DNA of 64,000 nt from Cryptomeria japonica (Eukaryota > Streptophyta > Pinopsida > Cupressales > Cupressaceae), in the NCBI RefSeq assembly GCF_030272615.1, contig NC_081412.1, positions 685,450,583 through 685,514,582 of the forward strand, given 5' to 3'. Shown here piece by piece: positions 11,189 through 22,851 of this stretch. The number at the start of each line of letters is the position of its first letter. The stretch's first letter is position 1. A program made the translations under genes and the position numbers. The notes under the pieces were generated by a model, which saw only the letters and a list, made by a program, of their open reading frames with translations, ran no database searches and was not told the DNA's origin.

Positions 11189-11914
11189 ATGTATGACCAC
11201 TCCTCATATTTTGAGACGAACAAGTCTTCATCAAAAACTAAGTTAAAGAAGAGACAACCTAGTCCTAGGACCCTTATCAACAGGAGTAAATTTCTCTACA
11301 TCAAACTATCAAAAACATCAACTTTTATCATTCGTATGACCATTCATCATCAAACCGAGAAAAAGGAAACTCAATCAAAGGAAATGAGTCCTAGCCTAAA
11401 TCAAGATCACAATATCATGACTTCCCAATCTGATCCCATCTTCGATCAAGATCCCACCTATCAAGAATCTTATGATGATCCCCTAAAATTTTGGTATTCC
11501 ATCCACGATGACCCTCTTTCATCTCAAGAGCAGAGTCCCATTCAACATCCATCTCTTAAGAAAAATCATGATATTCCTTCCATATCCTCCACTATTCTAA
11601 TTCAAAATCAAGAGAAAAGCACAAACTCAAATGATCCTACTCCAAGTCAAGATCAAGATCAAGGAATCTCTTCATCCTCCAAATCTATCTTAGGTCCTTT
11701 CATTCCAAAGTCAATCTCTTCATCCTCCAAATCTATCTTAGGTCCTTTCATTCCAAAGTCAATCTCTTCATCCTCCAAATCTATCTTAGGTCCTTTCATT
11801 CCACAATCAAACTCTCCATCCCTTTTATCCATCTTGGGTCCTTACTTCCCTCCATCCACAAATCCATCACCTCAAATGATCCATAAGAAAGATCAACAAG
11901 GAGCACATCTTTGA
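11189..11914 (+). CDS. element B 241-codon ORF of unknown function
   Basis: The longest open frame in element B, 241 codons, intact. The product is rich in Ser, Pro, Gln, Asp and Lys and probably disordered. Near the C-terminus a 16-residue unit (ISSSSKSILGPFIPKS) is repeated three times. The start YDHSSYFETNKSSS resembles, in frame, a leader ORF of element H (about 53,100, YDYSSHLEKEESSS), so it may be a conserved leader peptide rather than a Gag. No zinc knuckle or capsid motif is visible. It may be translated because it is open while other frames are closed, but a chance frame maintained by the repeats cannot be excluded. Confidence 0.4.
   Translation: MYDHSSYFETNKSSSKTKLKKRQPSPRTLINRSKFLYIKLSKTSTFIIRMTIHHQTEKKETQSKEMSPSLNQDHNIMTSQSDPIFDQDPTYQESYDDPLKFWYSIHDDPLSSQEQSPIQHPSLKKNHDIPSISSTILIQNQEKSTNSNDPTPSQDQDQGISSSSKSILGPFIPKSISSSSKSILGPFIPKSISSSSKSILGPFIPQSNSPSLLSILGPYFPPSTNPSPQMIHKKDQQGAHL
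11666..11809 (+). repeat. 48-bp tandem repeat, three copies
   Basis: Units start at 11,666, 11,714 and 11,762 and are nearly identical, with the third slightly diverged at its end. The unit length is a multiple of three and stays in the frame of the 11,189-11,914 ORF. Confidence 0.9.
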
Positions 11915-13139
11915 AATTCTTTCAATCCTCTATCTAAACATCTTTCCAAAACTATTCTTCTATCATTTCCTCTATCTATTTTGGGTCCTTCCGTCCCAAA
12001 ATTCAATTTTCCTCCATCTCTTCATCACTTCTCAAGTACCAACACTCATCCTGAAAACATTTCTATCTATCCTTGCACAAATCTTCAAACATTCTATGTA
12101 TTATCCAACACCTCTTTTCTATCCTTCCATCCCTTTCATTCAATCCTTTGCATAAATCCTTCATCTGTGAAATAGGCATTTGTGTCATTTTTGTCACATA
12201 CTTGCCCATGCTCGAATCTCATGTTTAGTCCTTTTCCTAGATATCTATTCATGAAATGCTTCAGAATCTGAGGTTGTTCCTCTTTAACATTTTCTTTGGT
12301 TGGGATACACATTCAATCCAGAAAAGAACCACTTATCGTATTTTGGTACTAACATATTTTGATTACTATATCTCATACACTTAATCAATTGCTCTAAATC
12401 ATTGTGATCTCTTAAATTGAAGACATGGCTAGTGAAAAATCTAAAATCTTGCTTCAGCGCCACTGTAATCATCAGACCCATGTAAGTTTCATCACTTACA
12501 AGCCAATGCAAGAAAAATAAAAAGAAAAAAAAGAAATATCAAAAGCATGAACAAGAAAATGAATATCAAGAAAAGCAAAATGCAATATTAAAATGATTGG
12601 CTATGGGAACATGCAAGTAACTCCATCAGGGCTATGGATGTCTGGCTGGCAATGGAGCAATATTTGTGAGATTATAGCGATAACCTCGTCGGGGCTATGG
12701 ACGCTCGTAGGCAGCGAGGCTCTATCCAGGATGCTTTTGAAGTTAAGGTAATTCATGTAGCTAGCCATGCTGGATTCTGAAGATTACAATGATCATATGA
12801 GCCAGAATGAACCCACTTGCACACACATGGGTAATCAAAGACTAAGTACCTTGATCTAGTTTGGGATTCTTATTCCCTTTTGAGTCTGCTTCCTAGTTGC
12901 TAGAAATGTTCAGTTGAAATTTCTAGAGGTTCTAAGTGTGAGTTGGGTCTCTATCTTTGAAAAGTTCAAGAACACTTATTCAGATGGTGCTAAATACTAT
13001 GACAATCTTACATATCACCTTTTTGCAAATGGAAACCTCTATGCTTGGGGGTAAAGTTCATCCACTCTATTCTTCTTACCATATCTCCCATTATCCTTCC
13101 TCCAATATCCATTACCCTATCTAACTTCATCATTATCTA
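11915..13139 (+). other. element B middle region, noncoding
   Basis: No supported gene. A GC-richer segment at about 12,590-12,760 (repeated GGGCTATGG blocks) follows an A-rich CAAGAAAA stretch. The same order of blocks occurs in element H after integrase, at about 61,230-61,420, so this is probably the 3' UTR side of the element. Confidence 0.45.
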
Positions 13140-13430
13140 TAATCTTTCTTCACCTCATCCATATCCTCTAATCCATACCCCTTATCCTATCTATTCATAT
13201 CTTCTATCATCCAATTCTTTCTACAATCTTGCTTCACTCTAATCCATATCCCTTATCCTATCTATTCATATCTTCTATCATCCAATTCTTTCTTCAATCT
13301 TGCTTCACTCTAATCCATATCCCTTATCCTATCTATTCATTTCTTCTATCATCCAATTCTTTCTACAATCTTGCTTCACTCTAATTCATATCTATCTATC
13401 CTATCTATTCATTGCTTCCATCATCCAGTG
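13140..13430 (+). repeat. 71-bp pyrimidine-rich tandem repeat
   Basis: Units beginning CTTATCCTATCTATTCAT recur at 13,181, 13,252 and 13,323 (spacing 71), and a diverged unit follows at about 13,395. Each contains TTCTATCATCCAATTC and TTGCTTCACTCTAATCC. Confidence 0.9.
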
Positions 13431-13594
13431 CTATCCATATCCTATCTCTATCCATATCCCCTTTTTCATCCTTGATCTTGATCAAAACTATGGACAACAA
13501 ATCTATTTCCACCTCAATGGTTCAGTCATCCATTCATCCATTCCTTGTCTTGATATACATTGGGGCAACCAAATACATCTTTCTTCTAATCCAA

Positions 13595-13770
13595 AAACTC
13601 AAAAAAATCAAAATATCCAAAAAAAAATCAAAATATCCAAAAACTCAAAAAAATCAAAATATCCAAAAACTCAAAAAAAAAAAAAACTCAAAAAAATCAA
13701 AATATCCAAAAAATCAAAAAAATCAAAATATCCAAAAACTAAAAATCAACAAAATAAAAAAAATCAAAGC
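13595..13770 (+). repeat. A-rich short tandem array
   Basis: Many copies of AAAAATCAAAATATCCAAAA-like units. A comparable CCAAAAACATT array lies at 61,630-61,830 of element H, in the corresponding position. Confidence 0.75.
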
Positions 13771-13898
13771 ATGAACACATGGACCATCCATTAAATCAGA
13801 TCAACAATAGGAAAACTCTCAAAGTCTACAATCAAACTTATCACATGTCTTGTTAATCAATTCATTACTCGAAATCAACATCAACATCAACATCAAAC

Positions 13899-14134
13899 AT
13901 GTCTTATACAGGGATAGGTACACTTGAAACCAGACAGATCGGTCTTATACGAGGTACTCACTCTTTGAAACCAGACATTCCTATCAATCATCGAGTCTTG
14001 ATAATCAATCCATCTATCAACATCAACATCAACATGTCTTATACAAAGATAGGTACACTTGAAACCAGACAGATCGGTCTTATACGGGGTACTCACTCTT
14101 TGAAACCAGACATTCTTATCAATCATCGATCAAA
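13899..14134 (+). repeat. 135-bp direct duplication
   Basis: The block starting ATGTCTTATACA at 13,899 recurs at 14,034 with few changes. Each copy contains two TCTTATAC...GAAACCAGAC modules, which are the same module as in the 15,529-16,035 array. Confidence 0.85.
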
Positions 14135-15528
14135 TCATAACAATGACATCAATCAGTATGACTGCTGGATTTTGTTCTAGTTAGCCTTATCTTTATCCAT
14201 TGATGGAAATACACGTTTCACAAATCATATTGTACATATCATATCCACCCATCTGAGGCATCACCAGAAATTCACAAAATGCTTATCAATCTTGGACATA
14301 CTTAGTGTAGTCACTGTCCTTGGTTTATCTGAAACAATTATCCAAATAATATCCCACCATGGCTTGGTGATCAGTGTACATATCCATATCAAAGTAGTAT
14401 CAACAGCAAGGGGCAAAATCCTGACCTCGCTTGGGGCATTTCACCTTCAAGATTTTCAACATCAGACCAAAAACGTAGCAAGACAACAAGGATCAAAACA
14501 ACTAACAAATGACAAATGAAAATGCGAGAAGGCTAAACATCACAGACTTGAACTGATTTCAACTAAACAAAGATCTATTTGCAAGATGTTTTAATTGACA
14601 AGAATACATTTCAAATAGCATGCATGCTTACTTATGGTTGTTAATTTTTGCTTATCATATCTCCTATGTGACTCAAGGATGTCTTACGACTAGAGAAGCA
14701 AGGAAGGAATGTGATGTTTTATTTGTCTTCTATCTATGAGTGAAGTCTTTTACCATGCAAATTTGTCCTACAAAGTGATCAGGTGGTATATCGCTGAGGA
14801 CATTTTGGATTTGTATGAGACAAAGGTTAACTCTTGTCTGTTTACGCAAGCAACACTCAGGTCATCTTGGTTCAATTATACCTCGATGCTTGTGTCATCT
14901 TGCAATATCAAAATCCATGTAAGCTATACTCAAGTCATTATGGTTCAATTATACCATGATGCTTGTATCAACTTTCAACAAATCAAGGCTCGATGATGAA
15001 AACAAAGGAAGCACTGGCACTTTGATCACAATAGATGGCAACATTGAGAAAGAGAATGCATATTAAGCTTTGCATTAGCTGCACATCATTATCATCTTAA
15101 TCTTGCATTAAGTTGCATATCATTTTAAATCTTTCATTTATTTTCACATCATTATCATCATCATACATCTCATTTTCAAGATACATCTCACATCTCATAA
15201 ATCAAAGCAATGCATCATCACATTTTTCTTATCATCAATCATACATTCACAACATAATCAAAATCAAGAGCATTATTATCTAAGCATCAAATCATCCTCA
15301 TAAAATCTCAGATTGAAACATAATCCATATCATTCATCATTCATCATTGCATCCCCCACATGCATATCTATCACACCATCATGGAATCTTTCTTCACTTT
15401 CATATCTTCTATCATTCTTCTAAACTATCTTCATCATTCTTCCAACCTATCTTCTATCATTCTTCTAAACTATCTTCATCATTCTTCCAAACTATCTTCT
15501 ATCATTCTTCCAAATTATCTTCTATCAT
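14135..15528 (+). other. element B 3' noncoding region, CAT-rich part
   Basis: No gene supported. From about 15,060 the plus strand is dominated by CATCA, CATTT and ATCAT steps, like the CAT-rich stretch at 62,640-63,830 of element H. A short TTCTATCATTCTTC repeat occurs at 15,405-15,525. Confidence 0.5.
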
Positions 15529-16035
15529 GTCTTATATAGGATATATCGTTCCTGAAACTAGATGTTTTGATCAGCTCTTATACAGGATATATCGTTCCTA
15601 AAACCAGATGTTTTGATCAGCTCTTATACAGGATATATCGTTCTTGAAACTAGATGTTTTGATCAGCTCTAATATAGGATATATCATTCCTAAAACTAGA
15701 TGTTTTGATCAGCTCTTATATAGGATATATCGTTCCTGAAACCAAATGTTTTGATCAACTCTTATATAGGATATATCGTTCCTGAAACCAAGTGTTTTGA
15801 TCGGTCTTATACAGGATATATCGTTCCTGAAACCAGACACTCAATCATCCATGTCTTATACAGGCGGTATCATTCCTGAAACCAGACGCTCAATCATCCA
15901 TATCTTATACAGGCGGTATCATTCCTGAAACCAGATACTCGATCATCCATATCTTATACAGGCGGTATCATTCCTGAAACCAGACGCTCGATCATCCATG
16001 TCTTATACAGGAGGTGTCATACCTGAAACTAGACT
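15529..16035 (+). repeat. 46-bp tandem array, about eleven modules
   Basis: Six or seven units of the type TCTTATACAGGATATATCG...CCTGAAACCAGATGTTTTGATCAG are followed by four to five variant units with CAGGCGGTATCATTCCTG. Each unit can pair CAGG(A) with (T)CCTG around a short loop. Related units occur at 13,899-14,134. The array ends about 440 bases before the 3' LTR. Confidence 0.9.
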
Positions 16036-16460
16036 CGATCTTAATCTGATCAATCTTAATCTCAATCCAATCAATCTAATCAATCTTATCAAACCCATGC
16101 ATGTCATCACTATCCACTCTTTTATCTTGCAAACAACATTCTTCTTCTTTCGAGAGATCATTCATGCCTTGTGTGCACGAACGATCTCCCGAGGGGGCAT
16201 TATCATATCAAATATCGACATCAATTTCATATCAATTTCATATCGATATCATTCATCAAATCTGAGGCATCATTTTGACTTTTCATATCAAATCAATTCT
16301 TCATATCTAGAGCATCATCAATATCGTTCATCAAATCTGGGACATCATATCGACTTTTCATATCAAATCAATTTTTCATATCCACAACATCATATCGATC
16401 AAATTTTGACATCATATCCAATAGATTTTCTTTGAATCAACATGTGATCACACGTTAACT

Positions 16461-16475
16461 CAAAGAGGGGCAAAA
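16461..16475 (+). other. element B polypurine tract
   Basis: CAAAGAGGGGCAAAA directly precedes the TG of the 3' LTR and is the expected primer for plus-strand synthesis. Confidence 0.8.
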
Positions 16476-17920
16476 TGTAGACACCTAAAAGTTGCACAAT
16501 GAATTAAGTGAATTTTATTCATTTAACTATTCTTAATTCTTCCTATTAATTAAATTAAGATTTAATTAATATACCATTTTTCTATCTAAGCCATTTAACT
16601 AAATACCCTCCCTCTAGCCATTTTAATTAAATTTACATTTAATTAAAGATATCAATTTATCCCCTTTCCCATTTTAATTAAATCTACATTTAATTAAAAT
16701 CTCATTTGCATTTAAATAAATCTAAATTTATTTATAAATCCCCCCACTTGCAAAATCCTACAAATGCAAGTTGCAACCAAATTAAAATAAAGCAATTTAT
16801 TTTAATTAATTCTATTTTCCCTCACCCACTTGCATTTTCCTACATCTTCCACTTGCATCTTAAATTATTTTCCTAATTTCTTCTAGACCCTTCTAATCGC
16901 TTCTAATTAGCCTAACCCATCTTCTAAACTTTGTCACATCCCTAAACAAAGGGAAGTCACTTCTCAAACCCTTAAAGTCTTTGATAACCATTAAAGGCTT
17001 CAAATCTTCAACCACTTAATATCCCCAAAGTCTCCCAAACCATTAATGGTTAATTCAACCCTCTTACATGGTTAGAGACTTTTTGCCTAACTTAACCTTC
17101 ATCCAACCCAAGGGTCTCATCAAGCCTTTAATGCTTTGACCATGATTATCTCTTAATCATTTGCACAAGAGTTTATCCTTGGATTAACTCTTAATCCAAT
17201 GGGTAATCTTAACTTAAGCTTGACCCTTACCCTCTAGATAACTATGAGGTCTTCTCAGGCATTTAATGTCTCCAACCCCTTTTCTCAACCAATCTTATGT
17301 TGACATTTGTCACCATTTCATTGGTGCCAAATACAAACATGGATTCCCAACTTTCAATCTTGGCCCTTGTTAAGATTATCCAATCTTGACCATCCATTGC
17401 CCTATTTTCCCTATAAATAGAGTCCATTCCTTCCTCAAAAAAATCAAGTCTTTGTGCATCAAACTTATAGTCTCATAATATTAAGCATATTATCTCTCTT
17501 TGATAGAATAGCATGTTAGATCATTTTGATAGCATTCCAATCTTAGATATATCATGTTAGCTTCATCTTAGTATCATTTTCATACTAGTTCAAGCTTCAT
17601 ATCAATATCTTGCATCCTATCATCATCTAGTTTCATATCTAAATCATCACTAGGATCTTGGTTGCATTCCATTTAGATCTTAGAATCATTTTAATCTCAT
17701 TCTTTAGGTTGTCATCTTAAAGAATCAAGTGCTCTTCCAAGCTGAGAGCAACCTTGAATCTTGAAGATCCTTGGAGATAGAGGAGCATGGAACGATATTA
17801 AAGAGTTTAGATTCTTTTTAACTTGCTTTGTTTGGATTTCTAACCTCTAATACAATGTTTCATGTGTGTGTTTGAATTGTTTTCTCCTCTTGCGGGTTGA
17901 TACCACATTTTTGACACACA
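16476..17920 (+). repeat. element B 3' LTR
   Basis: 1,445 bp, nearly identical to 6679-8122, with a one-base indel near 16,695 and scattered substitutions. Ends GACACACA and is followed by the target duplication. Confidence 0.95.
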
Positions 17921-17925
17921 ATATC
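17921..17925. repeat. element B target-site duplication, right copy
   Basis: ATATC follows the B 3' LTR and matches 6674-6678. The gag frame of element A resumes here. Confidence 0.9.
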
Positions 17926-19134
17926 TTCTATAGGAGTTGTGATTATACCACTAACACTCATAGACTCAAATTATTCCCTGCTACACTGAAAGAATTTTCT
18001 CTTAGGTGGTTTATGAGATTAGGAAGGAACTCAATAGATATTTGGAATGAGATGAAGGCAAGATTCCTTGAGAAATATAAGGACTATTGCAAAGGAATTG
18101 ATCAACATGGTGATGATATCTTCAAAATGACACAAAAGGAGGATGAGACTCTAAGGACTATATTGAGAGCTTTTTGTTCAGTTTCAAAAATTCCAAGCAT
18201 ATCGCTTTGAGTGAGGAATCACTAAAATTGATTTTTTGAGAGGAATCGATGATGTCTCCATTGATGCACTTGACATTATGGGAGGAGGAATATCACTTAG
18301 GCTAAATGGGAGGAAATCAGGAAGGTTTGTAATAAATACTCCAAGGCTTCCACTAAGAAGAATATTCATTATAGGCCTGGGGCTATAGCAGCAAAAGCAA
18401 ATTCAAGAGTTTCCAGAATGGAGATAACTCATTTGTTGAAGGACTTTAAAGAAGACATTATCAATAATTTGGCAACATAATTGGATACACTTCAAGCCAA
18501 TAAGAAGCATGTTAAGGCTGAGGCTATGTTGGCAGAATATTGCCCCCATTGTAGGAAGAAAAAGAGGGATTGCAGATGTAAGAAGATTTCAAGCATGGAG
18601 AATAGGCATGAGCACCCAGAATTTTGACCTATAGAGGATGAGGATAGACAAGTCTTCTTTGTGGCACAAAAGAGACCATGGGTACCAAGGCAAGGTATGC
18701 CTCAAGATCCTCTTTCTTTTAACTTTCCTTGCACAAATCCCTATGCTAATAATAATACCTGGCAACCTTAAAATCCTGCCAATTGGGCAAATTATGGGCA
18801 AAATCCTTGGGCGAACCAGCAATCTCCATGACAAAATTACCATAATATAAATGTACAACCTCCTCAAGGTAACTGGAAGTCACCTCAAGGTAACTAACAG
18901 CCACCTCAAGGTAACTGGCAATCATCACCCCAATGGAGGGGACATTCATGAAAAGCCTTGGGAGTTCCTAATTCACCTGTTATCACCAAAATTTCTTTAG
19001 AGGAAGAATAAAAATTAGGAAATGTTCATTCCCAAGCCACCAAGTCTACTCCAATAGGAAAACCTAAGCCCACACAAAGTGTTAATCAAGAACCTCCATT
19101 TCCTTAGAGGTTAGCAGTAAAAGAACCTGAGACA
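17926..19134 (+). pseudogene. gag: element A gag, 3' part
   Basis: Continues the capsid domain in the frame left at 6678 (SCDYTT...LKLFPATLKEFSLRWF...W..M...FL.KY), which is the classic gypsy Gag core. After about 18,180 the frame shifts at least twice and stops appear. Further along are a Cys cluster (CPHCRKKKRDCRC, about 18,540-18,580), which is a degenerate relative of a zinc knuckle, and an Asn/Pro/Gln-rich tail with tandem PPQGNWQ-like repeats (about 18,850-18,950). The product would bind the element RNA and build the particle. It is inactive as it stands. Confidence 0.75.
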
Positions 19135-20205
19135 GTGCCAACCTTTGATTTTCTAGATCAACTTAAACATGTTTGTGTTAAGATACCCTTATTCCAGGCA
19201 ATCAAGGATGTACCCATCTATAGTAAAGCCATAAGAGAGATGTTCCTTAAGAAACCGGGAAAGAAAAGGAAAGATCCACAAACTATTCATGTAATGGGTC
19301 AATTAGCAGATATCATGTTGGGAAAAGTAGTGGTCTTTGAGTATTCAAACCCTACCAGTCTTGTGGTAGAAATAACTATCAATGGAGTTTTGGTTTAAAA
19401 TGCTCTTATATATTTGGGGGCTACTATATATGTTATGACAAAGAGTCTCATGCAAAATCTAAATATCACCAATCTAAGGCCTACAACCACTATGTTACAA
19501 CTGGTTGATAGTTCAATAGTTACACCAGATGGTGTTATAGAGGATCTTATTATCACCTTAGATTCGTGGGAATATCTAGTAAATTTTATGATTTTATCAC
19601 CTAAAGCTACTTTGGGGGGATATCAAGTTATACTGGGTAGGCCATGGCTAGCTACTACAAATGCTTATATAGGATGCGGGTCTGGAGATATGACCATCTC
19701 AAATGGTGACACAACTAAGAAGTTAATTCTTTTTCCACCAGCCAAGCCTCATGAAGAAGATCACACCCCAGTTTGGCCTGATTTAAGTGATGAAGTTGAG
19801 GAAGTCAATTCTTTTAAAACACTTATGATGATTGGTAGAAGTTATAATTTGAAATTACAAGATGATGATGAAGTCTTATCCCAAATCATCCAAAATAATT
19901 TTGAGTTGGAAAATGAAACAAATAATTGTCTTGCATGTTCTTTGCAATCATTGTTGCCATCATCCTTTGAACGTACATTCTTGATCCAATCACATCTTCT
20001 ACATACTTTGTTACCCCATGAAGTCAAGACTCCAAGTACTAGTCTAGCTTCTCTTATAGAATTGACTAAGCAGCTAGAAGTCTCTCCAAGAAGATTCCTA
20101 AATATCAATAGTAAAATGACTAAACCCCAACAAGATTTAGCAACCCTCTTAAAAGACCACAAACATGCATTTTCTTGGTATTATTATGACATGAAGGGAT
20201 TTTAA
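19135..20205 (+). pseudogene. element A protease region
   Basis: 19,135-19,398 encodes the stretch before the protease. After a TAA the same frame continues into an aspartic protease of the Athila type at 19,405-19,750, with ...LGAT..VM...L, LQL.D.S and GVIEDLII motifs, followed by the conserved LGRPWLATTNAYI block. The catalytic Asp that normally precedes LGA is Tyr (TAT at 19,411-19,413), so the enzyme would be dead. The rest to 20,205 is the linker into RT, with the pattern LATLLKDHKHAFSWYYYDMKG, which is common just before gypsy RT domains. The linker ends with a TAA at about 20,203, so Gag-Pro and RT are not in one open frame here. Confidence 0.75.
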
Positions 20206-20208
20206 CCT

Positions 20209-21690
20209 ATGTTTTATACACATAGAATTTACATCAAGGAATATAGAAAACCAATCCAACAATCTCAAAGGAGGGTGAACCCTGTAGTAAGAGAAATTGT
20301 TAAACAAGAGTTGCAAAAATTATTGGATGCAGGATTTAATTATCCTATCTCTGAAAATCAATGGGTATCTCCTTTGGTCATAGTACCAAATAAAGGAGGT
20401 AAGTGGAGAGTTTTTGTTGATAATAGGGAGTTGAATGCAACCACTAAGAAGGACCATTTCCCTCTACCTTTCATTGATCGAGTATTAGATAATTTAGTAG
20501 GGAAACAATACTTTTCTTTTCTTGATGGATTTAGTGGGTATAATCAAATTAGGATTTCACCTGAAGACCAAGAGAAAACTACCTTCACCTACCCTTGGGG
20601 TACTTATGCTTATTCAATTCTTCCTTTTGGATTGTCTAATGCACCTGCCATATTTCAAAGGGCGGTTATTAGCATCTTCTCTAATATTTCTCATAATAGT
20701 ATAGAAATTTATATGGATGATTTCACCACATATGGAAATACATTTGATGAAGCCCTGTCCAATTTAGAAAAGGTCTTACAAAGACGTGAGGAACATCATC
20801 TATCTTTAAACAGTGAAAAGTGCTTCATGATGATGATAGAAGGTATAGTTTTGGGCCATCATATTTCTCAAACAAGCATCAAAGTGGACCTTGCTAAGAT
20901 GGTTCAGTCATCATGGATCTTCCAATGCCTACCAAACAAAAAGATGTTCGGAGCTTCCTGGGGTATATAATTTATTATAGGAGGTTCATTCAAGACTTTA
21001 GCAGAATAGTTGGACCCTTATATGGCTTATTAGCAAAAGATGTTTAATTTAACTGGACTGATTCTTGTGACCATGCATTCTCAACACTTAAGGATGCTTT
21101 AACAAAAGCCCATATCCTTTAGGAACATAACTGGGAAATTCCATTTCATGTTCATAAAAATTCCTCAGACTATGTTGTTGGAGTTGTATTAGGCCGGAAT
21201 GAAGGGGTAAGTGAGCATGTCAAATATTTTATCAGTAAAAAATTTGTAGGGAGCAGAGCTGAATTATACTATAACAGAGAAAGAAATGTTAGTTGTGGTA
21301 TATTCCTTAAATAAATTCAGACATTATATCACTAGTTATCCAGTGTTTGTCCATACTGATCATGCAGCTATCAAGTATCTCATGAACAAACCTTTGGTAG
21401 CAGGGTGCCTAGCTAGGTGGTTGTTACTTCTATAGGATTTTGATCTCACCATAGTGGACAGACCAAGAAAAGAAAATGTAGTGGCAGATTTTCTTTCAAG
21501 ACTAGCCACACAAAACAATGAACTTGCTCTTGATGACTCTTTTCTAGATGAGCATCTTTTTGCAATCAATACTTATACACCATGGTATGCAAATATAGCT
21601 AACTATTTGGTTTCAAGTAGAGTTCCTCCATACTTCTCACCTCAGGAGAAAAGGTTACTGATTGAGAAGAGCTTTCCATTCTCATAGATT
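20209..21690 (+). pseudogene. pol: element A reverse transcriptase and RNase H
   Basis: 20,209-20,970 encodes RT. Visible motifs in order are WVSPLVIVPNKGGKWR, VDNRELNATT, FPLPFID, FSGYNQI, FGLSNAPA.FQR and the catalytic YMDD at 20,710-20,721, then SLNSEKC and GIVLGHHIS. A frameshift near 20,930 moves the thumb and connection (VRSFLGYIIYYRRFI) to another frame. RNase H remnants run to about 21,570, with DHAAIKYLMNK and DFDLTIVDRPRKENVVADFLSRL readable, broken by stops. The RT would copy element RNA into cDNA in the particle. The YMDDF form and overall motif set place it in the Athila branch rather than Tat. Confidence 0.88.
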
Positions 21691-22851
21691 GCAAGATGAT
21701 TATATTATATTGGACCAAATCATGTCATGAGGAGATGTGTTAGAGAATATGAGACATATGGAATTCTGCATGCTTGCCATGATGAGCCATGTGGAGGTCA
21801 TTTTGCTGCAAAAAGAACATCAATGAAGATATTGAACACTGGTTATTGTTGACCAACACTTCACAAGGATGCCATAAAGTATACAAAGAAGTGTGACAGG
21901 TGTCAGAGAATGGGGAGGCCAACCAAGTTTGACAAGATGCCTCTATGGTCACAAGTGGTTGTCACTCCATTTGACAAATTAGGAATGGACTTTAATGGTC
22001 CTATAGATCCACCTTCCAATAGTAAATCTTACATCCTTGTCTATACTGATTATGTTACCAAATGGATAGAGGTTAAGGCTATAAAGCATTCTAGGGATAA
22101 TAAAGTTGTAGAATTCCTCTATGAAGAAATTTTTACTAGGTATGGAGTTCCTCAGGAGTTGGTCACTAATCAAGAACCTCAATTCACTTCAACTTTGATT
22201 ACAACCTTGGTGAATGCGTACAACATTAGATATAAGAAGTCTACTCCATATCATCTGCAAGCTAATGGTCAAGCATAGGTCATAAACAAATAAATTGAAG
22301 CAATTATTACAAAATCTGTGGCTCTTCATAAGAAGGATTGGGCATTTGGGTTACTTGAAGCATTCCAGGCCTACATAATAACATGGAAGATAACATGTTT
22401 TACACCATTTGAGCTTCTATATGGTAAAACAACAGTTCTTCCTATAGAATTTGAACATAAGACCCCCTGAACCGCCCTCAACCTGGACATGGACATTACC
22501 AAGGCTCAATAGGAGCGCATCATGCAACTTAATGCCCTTGATGAATATAGGAAACAAGCTCTTCATCACACAAAGGTGGGTCAAAAGTAGTGGGTAAAAT
22601 GGCATGATAAGTATATCAGAGACACTAAATTTACTATTGGAGACTGGACACTATTATATGACTCCAAATATCAAGACAATAAGGGTAAACTATAGACACG
22701 GTGGCTAGGACCATATGAGGTTGCCAAAGTATTTGACAATGGCATTGTACGTCTCACCACTATAGATCCAATCCTCTTTAAACTATTGGTAAATGGTCAT
22801 CAATTTTTCCTTTATCATAAGCCCAACACTAAACAAGATTTCATGGAGTAA
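21690..22851 (+). pseudogene. element A integrase
   Basis: An HHCC zinc domain (H..H.....C.RCQR near 21,770-21,905) is followed by the catalytic core 21,910-22,280, with PFDKLGMDF carrying the first catalytic Asp. The second block reads LVTNQEPQF where active relatives have Asp, so Asp is changed to Asn. The third block reads NGQA followed by TAG where the catalytic Glu is expected. The C-terminal part (FELLYGK..VLPIEFE, RWLGPYEV, NGHQFFLYHKP) continues with several stops to a TAA at 22,849-22,851. All three catalytic positions are thus recognisable and two are destroyed. Confidence 0.85.

Larger units (their letters stand above)
6679..17920 (+). mobile_element. element B: young non-autonomous LTR retrotransposon (LARD-like)
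   Basis: Two nearly identical LTRs (6679-8122 and 16,476-17,920, roughly two dozen differences) flank an 8.35-kb interior. A primer site follows the left LTR, a purine tract precedes the right one, and a 5-bp duplication (ATATC) marks insertion into gag of element A. No RT, integrase, RNase H or protease signature appears in any frame, so the element must have been mobilised by proteins supplied from elsewhere. Its LTR, leader and 3' arrays resemble those of element H. This fits the large retrotransposon derivative (LARD) class. Confidence 0.9.

Noticed and set aside
13045-13794. Plus-strand open frames over the 71-bp and A-rich arrays
   Set aside because: Openness is explained by the pyrimidine and A-rich repeats, which lack stop codons. 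Products are repeat translations.
15529-16035. Possible CRISPR array
   Set aside because: Regular 46-bp units, but the whole unit is repeated with no unique spacers, and this is a plant retroelement.
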